This document shows positions 1 to 12,900 of a stretch of 64,000 nt of DNA, piece after piece (within the stretch, counting starts at the first letter, position 1; each line of letters opens with the position of its first letter). Made by a program: the position numbers and the translations under genes. The notes under the pieces are model-generated. The model saw only the letters and a program-made list of their open reading frames with translations, was not told the origin of the DNA and did no database searches. The DNA comes from Melitaea cinxia (Eukaryota > Arthropoda > Insecta > Lepidoptera > Nymphalidae): assembly GCF_905220565.1 (NCBI RefSeq), contig NC_059407.1:1612001-1676000 (forward strand). Direction: 5' to 3'.

Positions 1-1489
1 CATTATCGCTAAAAGAAATTCCCGTCATGCACCCTCTTTAACTGTAACTACCTTCTTCCCATACTTAACACAATTAGGCGAATATCGCTATAAATTGAAC
101 TTGTTATGAAATGTTATTAGAATTCCGTATATTTCTTAGGCTTCATTAGTAATGGGTACAGTTTCGCAATTATCGTGATATATCTTGCTGTATTTTTTTA
201 TCTCTTTCATCCGCTCATTGATAATGAGAGATAGAAAAGTAATACATTTGAAGTAAAGGTGTCGTTATACATACTTGTTAAGTTTCAAATTCTTTTATAT
301 GTTTTTTATGCAATCAATAACTTGTGTAAATAAAAAAAAAATCACAATAATCTCTTCTTTCCGAAGCAGTGCTTGCTTTATAAACTATTAATTAATTTTA
401 AGATTGTATATTTGGCAAATGTGTACCAAATTATGCCAAGAAATTAATTTGATTTGATTTAATTCAGACATCGTATATTTTCACAATTGTTCGAGGGTAT
501 CCATAACGAAATAATATTCAAATAAATTTAAAAAAAGGTTTATACAAAATTCAATCGTCTGAACAACCATTAAAAAACCAAAGAAGACGAGATGTTATTT
601 CAAGCTAACTGCAATCGATACAGATATTTTTTCTAATGAGGACTTTTCTAAGAATACTAGAAAGTTAAACATTTGAACTAACAAGCATTGTGGACGATTA
701 GTGAGTTAATTGAGATGCGGCATTCCTCTGGATTTAATTAGCGGCTTTTTTCCTCTTAATAAAACGAAAGTGCTGTACTGTTATGTCACGTATTGCGACC
801 CGTGCCGCATAATTGTTTACAGCGAAACATTGCAATTGTGAAGATAAAATTATATCTTAATTAAAAAATAATTGAATTCCATATACGAAATAATGACAAT
901 ATTAGCTGTGACTTAGTCGTTTCTATTTGATTGAATTTGTGTTTAGTGTTGAATGTAATTGTACTAATAAGTGTAGCATAAAAAATAAAAATCGAATAAA
1001 CTTTCTATCAATATTTTGTTTACAATTTATAATTTTAAATCAGCAAAAAAAGAACAGGAAAAACAAATAGCAAATGTCTGACTTCAATCTACAATTAATA
1101 TTATAAAAAGCGAATAATTTGAAAGACTTAAGAAACATATTTATACATTTTATAACGAAGGCCTTGTTTCTTACATAATTCGTCGTATTTTCCCTGCTGT
1201 TTCCTGTCGTCTCGACAAATGATTGAAGCTAGTTCGTATCGGCCGATCTTATCGATTCAGATGGTCGACATATTGTGCGCTCCCACATTCATTTGAATCT
1301 TGATGCAACCTTGTTTGCAATTTATAAATAGATTAAAGATTTATTCGACACTAAAGTATGAAAAATTAATTATAAAAAGATAACAATGTCAACAAACATA
1401 ATTATGTAATTTCTAAATTATCACGATCATTATGGAAACTATTACTTACATCGCGATTGTTATTTTCGAAACCCCGATATATCGACGAC
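1..1489. other. AT-rich, no gene seen
   Basis: No coding sequence, RNA gene or recognised repeat. A slightly GC-richer patch at about 1160-1320 has no open frame or splice signals that I could support. Confidence 0.5.
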
Positions 1490-1612
1490 GTTGTACATGG
1501 TCACCAGTGACAGATAGCGGATTCGATCCCCACTTATAACAAAAGTTTGTATGAACCAAAAAGTTTGTCATGATTTGGGTGTTTGTGCGTTTGTCATGTA
1601 TATAAATTCAGA
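1490..1612 (+). repeat. Degenerate tRNA-type SINE head
   Basis: GCGGATTCGATCCCCAC followed by text ending in GATTTGGGTGTTTGTGCG matches, with many changes, the head of the SINE at 9064, 24312 and 63422. Confidence 0.6.
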
Positions 1613-1935
1613 CATTTACGTCGACATAGGATTTCATTCCTAATTGGACACGGTTGAGTATGAAGCGTTTATATTGATTCAATTAACCTTCCAGAACTAT
1701 ATTTCACCTAAGTTATTACTGCCAAACTATTGACAGAGGCTAGCTTATTTTTGACATTAGGATCCTTTATTATGCTTCCTAAACCATATATATATATAAT
1801 AGCCCTATTATTCCAAATTTTCTCATTTCTAAAACACATTTTTTACCAAAAGAATATACAAACTAGTTATAACAATGTCTATTCGAAATTCATATGAAAC
1901 AAAACATAAGACTTACTTTCCTTAAATCTTTTTCC

Positions 1936-2268
1936 TATCTATACATATCCATACAAATAAATAAAATTGGAGTGTCTGTATGTAATATTAAAATAACCGC
2001 TTTTTACTAATTGCATATGGCTATATACACGGTACTCATACCAAAATAGCATTTTTTACAATTTTTGTCTGTCTGTCTGTTTGTTCCGGCTAATCCCTAA
2101 AACGACTCGACCGATTTTCACGAGACTTTCAGTGGCCGATAGCTGATGTAATAAGGAGTAAGTACTACTTTTATTTTAGAAATTTATTTATTTTATAACT
2201 CTGCGAACTGAACAATAACTTTTTTGTTCAATTCCACACGGAAAATCGCGGGCACAGCCAGTCCGTCA
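1936..2268 (+). mobile_element. Helitron-like non-autonomous element
   Basis: It starts with a CTATCTATACATATCC-type leader. Inside are TTGTCTGTCTGTCTG and ACGACTCGACCGATTTT, and it ends near CGCGGGCACAGCCAGT, a degraded form of the common lepidopteran Helitron-type end (CGGGCACAGCTAGT). No transposase is present. Confidence 0.6.
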
Positions 2269-3140
2269 TATTTCGTTAGTAGTATTGTGTGGTTTGTAAC
2301 AGTACCGACCTGTCATACACTTACCTCTGACAATAGCTAAAAGATTGCAACGTGGTAGCGTTCGTTCTAGAATCGTTTCTGGAATAGCTTCTCACGGTCG
2401 CTCTGCCATGGGTAATGTTGTTTATGTCACGTGTTCAATCGGTTGGTTCATTCGTATACATCGATTTAGTTACCGTGTCCATTGTGATTCGATGTAAAAC
2501 TTTGTATTGTTGTACATTATAAAAGTGAGTGAGGGACACTTTCTCGAACTTTCGCCAAATTTCACATATGATGTTTGGGATTATTGCCTTTAATGTACAA
2601 ATTGTAGCGCTATTTTTAATCCTATGTTGTTAGTGTTTAATAGATTATCATATTCGTGACATGACATTTACAAAACAGATTATAATTTACTAATCATTCA
2701 TAATCGTCAATTCACAATCATTGCAAATTTTTTAAGACTTATATCGATTCTGTGTAATAATATGTAACTATCAACAGATTAAAAAATAAAACTTAAAAAA
2801 CTGAAAATAAAACTTATGAAACAGAAGAAGAAAATTTATTGTTATTTGTCAAATTTTGTATTATTTGCATTACTGATGGGTTCCAAGATAAATGCTTGGC
2901 ATTCAGTTACAATTATTAACATATCTCTCCCATTCAGTTTAATTTATGACCATCCATTTTACAAGACATACAAAAAAAATTTTACAGATTAAACACACAT
3001 TTTTCAATTTTAACCTGTTCTAGATTCACCTCCTTGATTGATTGTTTGATGATGATTAACGTACTTAGCAATAATTTAATAAATCAAGTAAATTATAAAG
3101 TTAATAAAAAAATAGAAATTAATTTATTTTACATACCTAT
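2269..3140. other. No gene seen; GC-richer patch at 2300-2480
   Basis: About 200 bases of mixed composition (2300-2480) precede TTATAAAAG at 2519-2527. A minus-strand AGAG|GTAAGT donor-like site lies near 2328. No open frame supports a gene. Confidence 0.35.
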
Positions 3141-3145
3141 ACTCG

Positions 3146-3415
3146 TAGTACCTCGCCCTTATAGAAGATGACTGCTTTCAAGCAGTATTGTATTCCTGCT
3201 GATGAGTAAGGTGACCAGAGCTCATGGGAGGAATTGGAGATAGGGTCGGCAACGCACTTGCGATGCTTTCGGTGTTACAGACATTATATACAGACATAAG
3301 CTACGGTAACCGCTTAGAATCAGATGAGCTGTACGTTGTCGACCTAGATATCTAGGTATAAGGGCGAGGTACTACCCACTCACGCTGCTCCATATTTTGA
3401 GCAGGAAAATTTCCG
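3146..3415 (+). repeat. Family-Y repeat with inverted flanks
   Basis: A plus-oriented family-Y copy (CAGTATTGTATTCCTG; GGTCGGCAACGC; CGCTTAGAATCAG) is followed by a short minus-oriented Y piece. GTACCTCGCCCTTATA at about 3150 is mirrored by TATAAGGGCGAGGTAC near 3358, so the unit can fold back. Confidence 0.7.
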
Positions 3416-4195
3416 CTTATACCTAATGAAAACGTAGCAATGGAAACAGCACTACTTCATCTTAGCTTCCATTTTGTAAATTCCAAGCTATTGGCGTCAA
3501 ACAAGAAGGTTACTGGGAATCGAAATAGTATTCGTCAATGGAGACATTGTGCGGACTCTAAACCAAAAACAGTTTATTAAGAATAAAACTTTTGTGTTGT
3601 TTTGGCAATCGTTCGAAAATTATTCACGGACAAACATTTTCGGAATAAGTAAAATAACTAATTAAGGAGGGGAATCTTGTATCACATAAAATAATAAAAA
3701 AATTCTCTCGATTTCTCCAGAATCTCATTTTTCTTAATCTATATTTGATGTGCAAGCTAATTCAAGTACTATTATCTATAACAATTAAAACGTTTCCATA
3801 GCTAGCAAAAAATCCAGTAATATAGCTATAAAAAACATCCGTTATCCTAGGTCTTAGACACTTCATATATTCAGATACTATCTATAAATACCTCCAATAA
3901 CACAATAGTGCATATATCAAAAGCCTAAGGCATATTAATTTGATCTTACTTTACAGAATCCGAATTCATTGCAGTATCTCGCTAACAATGCGGTGTCTAA
4001 ACACACCATAACTCTCAATACTATAAAGCGCCTTATCACAAATACCTATACTGAGAAATGTTTAAGTATTTTATGGGATAATATTGCAAGCTTAGATTAA
4101 TACCTGTGACAGTCGATTCGCGTAAGTTTTATAGGAATTATTCTCGCCATTAGGTGCCGCACTAAGTATTCTGTTTTAAAATTATATAAATATAA
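3416..4195. other. AT-rich, nothing recognised
   Basis: No open frame, RNA gene or repeat shared with the rest of the window was recognised. Confidence 0.4.
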
Positions 4196-4198
4196 CAT

Positions 4199-4418
4199 AC
4201 ACACACGGTCGTCTGTTTCTATGGTAAGCAACTTAATGCTTGTGTTATAGATAACAGCCGACTGTTGAAGCTAAGCATTTTTTGATAATTATAAATAGAA
4301 ATAATACATATACAGATATATAAATACACACATTAGACCCAAACTCAGGTGGGAATCGAACCCGCAGCCCGCGGAACGGAAAGCAGGGTCATCCTACTGC
4401 GACAATGGGTTACTCAAT
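4199..4418 (-). repeat. Family-T tRNA-like SINE
   Basis: Read on the minus strand, an A-box-like head and a GGTTCGATTCCCACC B box are followed by an AT-rich body. It ends in ACAGACGACCGTGTGTG. Other copies lie at 18000-18222 and 43478-43680. Confidence 0.75.
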
Positions 4419-4776
4419 TATGTACTATATTTTATATTTGGATACAGATGTGTTATGAATTACTTTCAAAATGTAATTAAAGTATAATATATAAATATAA
4501 TGAGTTAATAATAATATCTACATACTTGTGAAATAACTTTGTTTAAAACAAGTCAAACAAAATGGCAATGTAGAAAATCACTAGCTATGTTATTGTTATG
4601 GGTTATAACAAACAAATGTATATGTATGTATTATTTTAAAGTTACAATCTAAGTTTAGGGAGACAAAGGAGTAAAAAGCAAGTGATGTTTTGACACGTTT
4701 ATGATTCATTACGAAAATATTTATCTGATTGATTAATATTTCATTTAAATACTGCAATATTTTCTGTCTACGATTC

Positions 4777-5012
4777 ATCATCATCATCATTACAGCCTAT
4801 ACAGTCCACTGCTGGACATGGGCCTCCACAAGTTTACGTCAAAAATAACGTGAACTCATGTGTTTTGCCCATAGTCACCACGCTGGGCAGGCGGGTTGGT
4901 GACCGCAGTATTGGCTTTGTCGCACCGAAGACGCTGCTGCCCGTCTTCGGCCTGTGTATTTCAAAGCCAGCAGTTGGATGGTTATCCCGCCATCGGTCGG
5001 CTTCTACGATTA
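4777..5012 (-). repeat. Family-X retroposon, 5'-truncated
   Basis: The (ATG)n tail (seen as CATCATCATCATCAT) and the tail text matching GTCCAGCAGTGGACTG are present. The 5' third is missing, breaking off after GGTCGGCTT. Confidence 0.8.
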
Positions 5013-5693
5013 ATCTAAATAAAAACGTCAACATATATTTTTGAGCTAAAGAACACGTAAATAAGTATTTTGGGTTACGGAAAATATAAAGCGCTAGTAT
5101 ATTTAATCATGTTTCAATTAACCCTATCATCACTACTGTTTTATATTAACCATTAATCAATTTAAACATAATTATTTTAAGGTAACTTCTCCTGACATGT
5201 TTATTAAAAAATAGCTAGCAGTAGATAAAGTTGATATCGTCGTGCAAGTATTTGCACATCCTGTTAACCACAGATTACGTATTCAATCGCTGATTAATGG
5301 TAGATAAAGGAGCACCTTATCGCAAAGAAATAAAGTTCATTTTCGTTTAATTTTCAATGGATTAAGTTATAGGACTGATATATTGTATTTGACTATAATC
5401 GCTTTGAAACGTGTGCCTTAATATTTCGCTCGAGTAAATCGGATTTGAAGTTCTGATTTATTTAGTAGATCTTATAAAAGCTTGTGTTTTTTTTTTGGTT
5501 TAATTTTGGTCAGAAGACTTGTTGCTTCAAAATATATATTTTTTATTTTGCTTGTGAGAGCTTCGTTTTGACGGCGCTTATTCAAACCTTAAAGAAGAAT
5601 GGGTATTATAAATAATAAATATGGTTTAATACAAACGTGGTCGTCTGTTTCTAATATAGACTTGATGGCTGAATTCTTCGTTATAGCTGGTGT

Positions 5694-6014
5694 ACATACA
5701 AATTACTTTCGACGCCATGTCTAGCAGGACCGGGTTCCCATCCCGGCCCGACATGGGCACAGGGGCGTTACTAGAAAAGCATTAAGTAGCGCCTCCTACG
5801 CACCCCCGTTCGTCGCCTGCGGACGGAGGCCTCGTCGGCGGCCCCCTCTCTCATCCGCTCGTCGTTCTCCTTCTGGGACATTACTGTCTCACAGAAAGAG
5901 ACCATCGCCTTCCAGGACTCGTCGTCGCCGAGCATCGCGGTGATAATGCTCGGCATTGACAAGTCCCCTCCGAGGATTGTCGTCAGATCGCGACGTAGCG
6001 ACATACAAATTACT
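5694..6014 (-). mobile_element. R1-clade LINE, 5'-truncated, with 14-bp target duplication
   Basis: The insert 5708-6000 is bounded by perfect copies of ACATACAAATTACT (5694-5707 and 6001-6014). On the minus strand it encodes the C-terminal end of a reverse transcriptase (SWKAMVSFCETVMSQKE, then an Arg-rich end) and a short 3' UTR. There is no poly(A) tail. I recall this C-terminal text from arthropod R1-clade LINEs. It is dead on arrival: only about the last 75 codons remain. Confidence 0.85.
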
Positions 6015-6261
6015 TATATCAAACAGATATAACCAATTAAATGCATTACTACGAGTTTTTTAATAATTTCTTTAAAAAAAATAACCTATAAGAACACAGC
6101 TTATATTATGTGATACAAAAACCACAGCAAAGATTGAAGGGTTAAGGCTATTGATAGATTAAACATAATGTATTTTCCATTTTGTAACGACTTTTTTAGT
6201 GCAATAACTGCGTGTAAGGCAATAAATAAATAAATTCGCTATTTAATATACAGCTAAATAA

Positions 6262-6432
6262 TACTGTTTTCAAGCAGTATTGTGTTCCTGTTGGTGAGTA
6301 AGGTGACCAGAGCTCCTGGGGGGATTGGGTATAGGGTCGGCAACGCGCTTGCGATGCTTCTGGCGTTGCAGGCGTCTATAAGCTACGGTAATCTCTTACC
6401 ATCAGGTGAGCCGTACGCTTGTTTGCCGAATA
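6262..6432 (+). repeat. Family-Y repeat
   Basis: CAGTATTGTGTTCCTG, GGTCGGCAACGCGCTTGCGA and GGTGAGCCGTACGCTTG, in plus orientation. Confidence 0.85.
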
Positions 6433-7469
6433 GTCACATAATAGAAATATAAATACAAGTCCAATTATAATTTATATGAGCAATGAATGAAGCACTACAA
6501 GCCTAATGAGTTAAACATTAGTTTAAATAAAATAATAAATCTATTAAGTACAGAAATGTAATGATCGCTACAATAGCCACCGTTAGCGGTTTCAATACTC
6601 GATCAATATGATTTATATTGATCTTACAGATGTACGATATGTTTGATCCAGGTGCTGCTATGTGTGCTCCATTTTTCTTCGCAACATTTATACAGAAAAT
6701 AAAATTAGGTTTCTAACTTACAATCTTGTTTTATGCTTTGGTATTATAGACTATACACGTCCCAATGCTGGGCAAAGACATTTTTGCAGTTAAGTACTAT
6801 TGTTAGATGTGAATTAGCATCGCTCCTGCCCTGTATGTTAGCGGACAATTGTACAGTCAATACTCTTCTTTAAGAAAGGATTTGCAGCTCATTCCACCAC
6901 TGCTCAACTACTGGTTGCCATTTACCAATAATTATTACTAAATCACGAGATACACAACTATCAAGTATTAATAATAACGTCAAAGATAATCACTTTATCG
7001 TTGTCTCCGAGATAGGTACGATCAGAAGATCTAAGTACTCATATATCAGAATTAATATTATCGAATCGACGACTATAAGTCTTATTGTAATTTTGTAAAC
7101 ATACGAGTTATATAAGTAAATCTATCTGGAATTTTAATTAACCTACACCTAATCGTTTTATTCAAACACTACCAATAATCAGTAGCTACACTAACTTACA
7201 ACTGAACAATAGTCACAAGTAAAATAAAGTGCGTAAATAAATAGAAATCTTAACAAGATTCAATTATTTTCAGAAGCGAGCCCGCTCGGAGCTGCGCGTC
7301 GTAAACATGATCGAGATACGTCGGGTTCGAACCAGATCGAACAGAAGACTAAATATAAAAAAATGGAACGGATTTTTAAAATAAATGCTATTTTGGAAAT
7401 TTATTATATGAATGGATATTTTAATTATTAGGCTTTTTCTAATAAAAGTTTCTTGTTGATTCTTGTAGG
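6433..7469. other. AT-rich, no gene seen
   Basis: Only weak repeat-like traces (about 6745-6850, text with CTGGGCAAAGAC). No coding frame. Confidence 0.4.
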
Positions 7470-7625
7470 CAGAATTTATTTATTTTATTTATTTTATACT
7501 TTATTGTACACCACAAATATATTACAAACAAAGCATAAAGATAGTTACAGACAGTGAAGCACAATGGGTGGACTTATGGTTAGCCATTTCTTCCAGACAA
7601 CCCAAACATAAAAAGGAAACTTATT
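7470..7625 (-). repeat. LINE 3' tail (TTTATTGTACACC type)
   Basis: It starts with a T-rich tail and TTTATTGTACACCAC and continues to TCTTCCAGACAACCC. Related tails are at 27625-27800, 56620-56775 and 58045-58165. Confidence 0.7.
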
Positions 7626-7943
7626 ATCAAAATTAGGTAGGTGGGAATTTACATTCAAAATAGTAACTTCATATTAAAAACAATTAATTTATTTAAATAT
7701 GCATGAAAAGTAAAATGACAATTGAAAATTGTTTTTGATAAAAAAAATGATCAAAGAAATACATTATAATATTTTTTTAAATAGAAACATATTGAAAAAC
7801 AGACAATAGAATGTAGCTTTTATATTATGATTATGATACTTAATTAGGGTAAGGCTGGAAAGCCATTACTTATAGCCTTAGACAACACGGTGCATTCTCA
7901 AGATCATTGACTACTCTACTTTTTTAAATATATAACTAGGTTG

Positions 7944-8170
7944 GAAAATAAGCGTACAGCTTACCTGATGGTAAGCGATTATCGTAGCTTATAGACGTCT
8001 GCAACACCGCAAGTATCACAAGCGCGTTGCCGACCTTATCTCCAATCCAGGAGCTCTAGTCACATTACTCATCAACAGGAATACAACACTGCTTGAAAAC
8101 AGTATTATTTAGCTGTGATCATCCTTAAGGTCGAGGTACCCCAGTCGGGCTGCTCCATATTTTGAGTGCC
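7944..8170 (-). repeat. Family-Y repeat
   Basis: Minus-oriented: CGTACAGCTTACCTGATGG, GCGCGTTGCCGACC, CAATACTGC-type core and AGTCGGGCTGCTCCATATT. Confidence 0.85.
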
Positions 8171-8379
8171 CTAAAAAGTACCATAGAAATAGGTACAACA
8201 ATACTTATGAACGGTATTATTTCAGTAAGATAGAGCTACTACCACAGTCAAGCTAAGCTACAGATTCGAGTTTGGTATCGCCTAGTGTGGTCTGATTCAC
8301 ACAATACTCGTATTATAATAAAACTTCAAATAAATTCATTTTAATTTAATTTCTATAGGCTAATAAAAATGCAGTAAGT

Positions 8380-8508
8380 GATTAACAGAGCTCCTGGGAG
8401 GACTGGGGATAGGGTCGGCAACGCGCTTGTGATGCTTCTGGTGTTGTAGGCGTCTGTAAGCTACGGTAATCGCTTACCATCAGGTGAGCCGTACGCTTGT
8501 TTTCCGAT
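8380..8508 (+). repeat. Family-Y repeat, 3' half
   Basis: CAGAGCTCCTGGGAGGAC, GGTCGGCAACGCGCTTG and TCAGGTGAGCCGTACGCTTG. Confidence 0.85.
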
Positions 8509-9055
8509 CTATTTACATTAAAAAAAACTTGCTTTTATGCATGGTAACCGAATTTTACAATAAAGCAATAAAATAAAGTTTAAACGTTGACGCGGGTGCA
8601 ACCGCAAGGTACGTCTAGTGCACTACGTAATAAACCTTTAATAAACCACCACTCGTATCTCCCATTCTCGTATATTTCAATATCGATACACATATAAAAC
8701 GAAGGACATAATTTAAACCGGCGAATAAGAAAAAACTGTTACTTTATACATGAATGAACAAATAAATTCACTTAAGCCGTATCCCATGAGATAATAACCT
8801 TATTTTGACGCTGAAAAATGCGTCCGTGAGACGATATTTTGTTAAAACAATTGGGCTCTTAAAACGGGGTAAGTTTTTTTTTATCGTTTCAACTGACCTT
8901 TAAAAATGATATACACGTCCGGGTAAGACTTTTCTTGAATGTCGTGTAATGTAAATAAGCTTTATTTATCAATATATAATTTACGTGTTGCCTATACAAT
9001 AGTAGTAATAGTAAATTCTCCGTTATTTGAGATTAATGTATAACTAGTTTATAAT

Positions 9056-9413
9056 TATAATTTGATCCGCGTTGGTGCAACGGTCACAGCCATGGATTAT
9101 ACCTGTTGCGCTGGTGGTTGCGGGTTCGATCCCCGCATATGACAAACATTTGTATTGGCCATATAGGTGTTTGCCTCGGTCTGGGTGTTTGTGCAGTCCT
9201 TGTGGGTCTCCCTACCGTGCCTCGGAGAGCACGTTAAGCCGTCGGTCTCGGTTATTATCATATACACCTGATAGCGATCGTCACTCATAGTAGGGAATAT
9301 ATCCGCCAACCCGCATTGGAGCAGCGTGGTGGATTAAGCTCTGATCCTTCTCCTATATGGGGAAAGAGGCCTATGTCCAGTAGTGGGATATTATAGGCTG
9401 AAGCGTATAATTT
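9056..9413 (+). repeat. tRNA-derived SINE (Metulj-like), full length
   Basis: Head CCGCGTTGGTGCAACGGTCA (A box), then GCGGGTTCGATCCCCGC (B box). The body ends in AGTAGTGGGATATTATAGGC. Flanked by TATAATTT at 9056-9063 and 9406-9413. It resembles the butterfly SINE family called Metulj; the name is from memory. Confidence 0.88.
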
Positions 9414-9789
9414 ATAACATTCATAGTAACTGGTATGTACATTATTTTTAATTAATTACTACTCAGGTCAAAAAAGAAGTCAAGTGTCATTAACTACAAT
9501 CTTAAAAATATTTATCTAAAATTGAGTAGATAAATTAAAATTATTTAAAGAAGAAATTTGTTTGTATATATGTAGAGAACGCACTAATAATAAGAAATGA
9601 AAAAGGTGAGACTTAATTACTACTACAAATGTGAGTATATGGACCCTCCTAATATTTCATACGCAACAAATCGTTAGTACAGCAGTGTGGTGGATTGTAC
9701 TTTGACTATTCGTCTACGAAATGATGCATCCTGCATTGGGAAATTTCGTTGTTTGTAGTGGATAGTTTCGGGTCAAACTATACCTTCAG

Positions 9790-9902
9790 TTCAGTTCAGC
9801 CCATTGCAATCCACTGCTGGACATAGGCCTCCCGAAGCTCCCGCCAAACATCCCGGTTTTCCGCAATCCTAATCCAGCCTACACCGGCAATCTTACAAAT
9901 AA
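9790..9902 (-). repeat. LINE reverse-transcriptase 3' tail
   Basis: On the minus strand the codons for a WxRxAED-like stretch precede GAGGCCTATGTCCAGCAGTG, the usual end of a LINE reverse transcriptase (EAYVQQW). Compare 36905-37078 and 55985-56130. Confidence 0.7.
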
Positions 9903-12900
9903 AAAAAAAACAAAGTCCATACCTACCTACTAACAATCAACATGTTATTAAATAATTAAAGTAGACAGTTTATTCTTGGCAAATAATAAACGTTAGTTTT
10001 GCAGGAGCTAATCAATTATTTATGACAAAAATAGCAAAAGAGTTACAGCAAATAAACTATATTGCTGCATTGATGAATAATTCGCGAATGCATTATTATT
10101 TTATTAAGTTATATTATGAAAAAGAATTATTATAGGTATACATACTGACAGAATAGTTGCTATTTGTGAAATTTTATACCAGGGCTAGATTGAATCAATT
10201 ACTTAGTTCTCATTTTCTTTGTAAAAATTACAATAACACCGATTCTTTTGGGTTAAAATGTATGACTAACTCTTTGATGACATTTCATACTAAAATTTGT
10301 ACATTTTCCATATTTTAAAATAACACTTATTGTATTATTAATATATCCATAAAATATAATGGTAAACTTGACACAAAACAATGCAAGATTTAACGTTAAA
10401 TTTTACCAAATTAGCAATAAGCGATGCCATAAACATTGACTTTTAAAAGGAATCCAAAATCTGAAATTGAACACCTCGCTTCGATACGTATCGATTAATG
10501 TTCAGTTCATTTAGTGCATAATATATAAATATAATAAAATAAACCTACACACATTGATTTTTAATAATAAAAATAATAAAATAATAATAATAAAATAATA
10601 AAATAAAATAAAAATAATATAATAATAATTTCTATAAAAAATATTTGTAATTGTTCAAGTGACATCTTGTTTTATTATTATTACTTGTACAAAAAACATA
10701 AAGCTATACATACAGTCTTTATATACCAGACAAGTACAAAAAAATATTGTAGGCTAAAGATGGTTACAAAAATAAAGCAGGGAGTCCGTAAACACTAACA
10801 CAAACATTTTTTTTTAATTGGAACGGATAATTGGAATTAAACGGATCCTAAAAAAAATGAAAGTATAGGTCAACTTATTTATAACATTAAAAAATATCAC
10901 TCGAAGGAAAAATTGAGAGAATAACAACAAATTGCAAATAAAGGAGACTTCACAATGAAACGTAATCTTAAGACTACTATTGAGACAAACAATCGTAACG
11001 TATTTTTGTACTCCAAAGCATTTCTTTTTTAAAAGTTAAGCCAATACTTTAGAAGTAACAGCATGCAAATCGGATTAAATTATTATTATTTATATAACAT
11101 AGGCTTTGTGAACATTTGGTAAAAGAGAAATAATTCTACGTGTCGCAAATTCTCTTCGTAAGAAATAATGCGATATTACTGTCGCGCGACTGTCGTGTCT
11201 AGCTTACGGTTTGTCATTATGACAAAGGCTAGTTAAAAAGGGAGCAGTCAAAACATTATTTATACATATTCCAATTAAACATCGTCCATCTTAAAATAAT
11301 TGTAGCTTCAAACGATCTATTAGAAATGTAACAGTTAGGAGTGTTAAAAAATTTATCGGATTTTAAAAGTTAATTGTATCAATTACCGAAACTATAAAAT
11401 ATAGTTTTTTGTTGGCATTTTAATTAAATACCAGGAGTATTTAGGCGAGTATAACAGTTCGAAATAATTTTAAGAATCGCCTTACGAAATACGAAATTGT
11501 TGTGTTCGTTTTTGTAATTGTTTTTTATCATCCTAACTTTTAAATCAACCTTCAATGACTTTAAAATATTGTGAGCAACATACGCTAGTTTTTATTTTTG
11601 TATACGTAATGAAGTATTAATCTCTGGTAAAAGACCTTAGAAAATAATATTATACTTTCGTTCACACACGTAAGAAATAAATTGATTTAAGCTTCCCTAT
11701 AGGCTACAGTTTTTTTTATACCATTAGTGCAGCAAGCGGTTACCGTGGCCTACGGATACTTATCACAAGTGTGCTGCAAGCCCTACACAACAAAGTCACA
11801 TCCCTAAGAGTTAATACAAAAAAAAAAAACTATATTTCGATATAATTACTTAATGTCAACTTTGAACTCGTTAATGGTAATAGATATAGACGATATTGTG
11901 ATGAGAGAGATAAGTATTTTCAAATTAAACTTTTATATTATAAGATTAACACCGGGTTGGAGTGTTGGCTACTGAAACCGACTGGCAAAATTGTGGTTTA
12001 TGACTCATAATATAAAAATATGTTTATAAGTGTCAATAGATATACGTTCTAGTCTTTAAATTTGTGTTTGCATCATGCAGATACAGAAAGTAACAAAAGA
12101 AATTAAGTCAATTCTGCAACAATAAAACAAATATAACAATAAAAAAAGGCAGAAATATTCCATCGATAAAGAAACCGCAAACTCACCAACTTGTTCGTTA
12201 ACTGACATATTTATTCCTCAAACAAATTCTTTTAAAAACGTAAGAAAAAAAAGATCACTCTGAATGATTGGACTCGAATTGATGATACTTAATTTCACGT
12301 TCGAACACAGTGAGGCGGTAATATATCATATCGATACAGGTTAAAAATCAGTGCCCTTTCGCTGGCACAGATCGTGAAATTAATTACAGGTAGATTGTAT
12401 TAACATGCATGTTGATGTTCGTTATGTGTGATGCGAGTTAATATGTGACGTTGTGTTAATTGTTTTATCATTTTATCATCGAAGCTGAGAATTGACATCT
12501 GTGGTTGTCAATGTAATATCACTATTAATGAAAAAACGGTAAAATGTAAGTAAACAAAAGAGTAAGTGATTTTGTAACTGTTTTTATTACATAATTGTGT
12601 AATATTTTTATGACAAATGTTAGTAATATTATGCATTATGTTAAAAGTATTACATAATCATACTGTTAATATTATATATAATGCAATTTTTTATTATATT
12701 TTCTTCTTAATAGTTATCACAGTATTTAACTAATATTTCGTAACTTTTCCAACTTGTATTCTCTATTACCTCCGTTGAGTTGCTCCTGTTTTAAGCAAGA
12801 TGCCTCTAACACGATAAATTGTAAGTATACTTTATTTAATCGTACCGTATAGCAAAGGAGCAGTAACGAACTCTAGGTAAGAGAAAACGAATGTGACTTG

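Noticed and set aside
9072..9309. Overlapping open frames on both strands in the SINE, also at 24320 and 63399-63674
   Set aside because: They recur in every Metulj-like copy on both strands, so they are shadows of a non-coding SINE.
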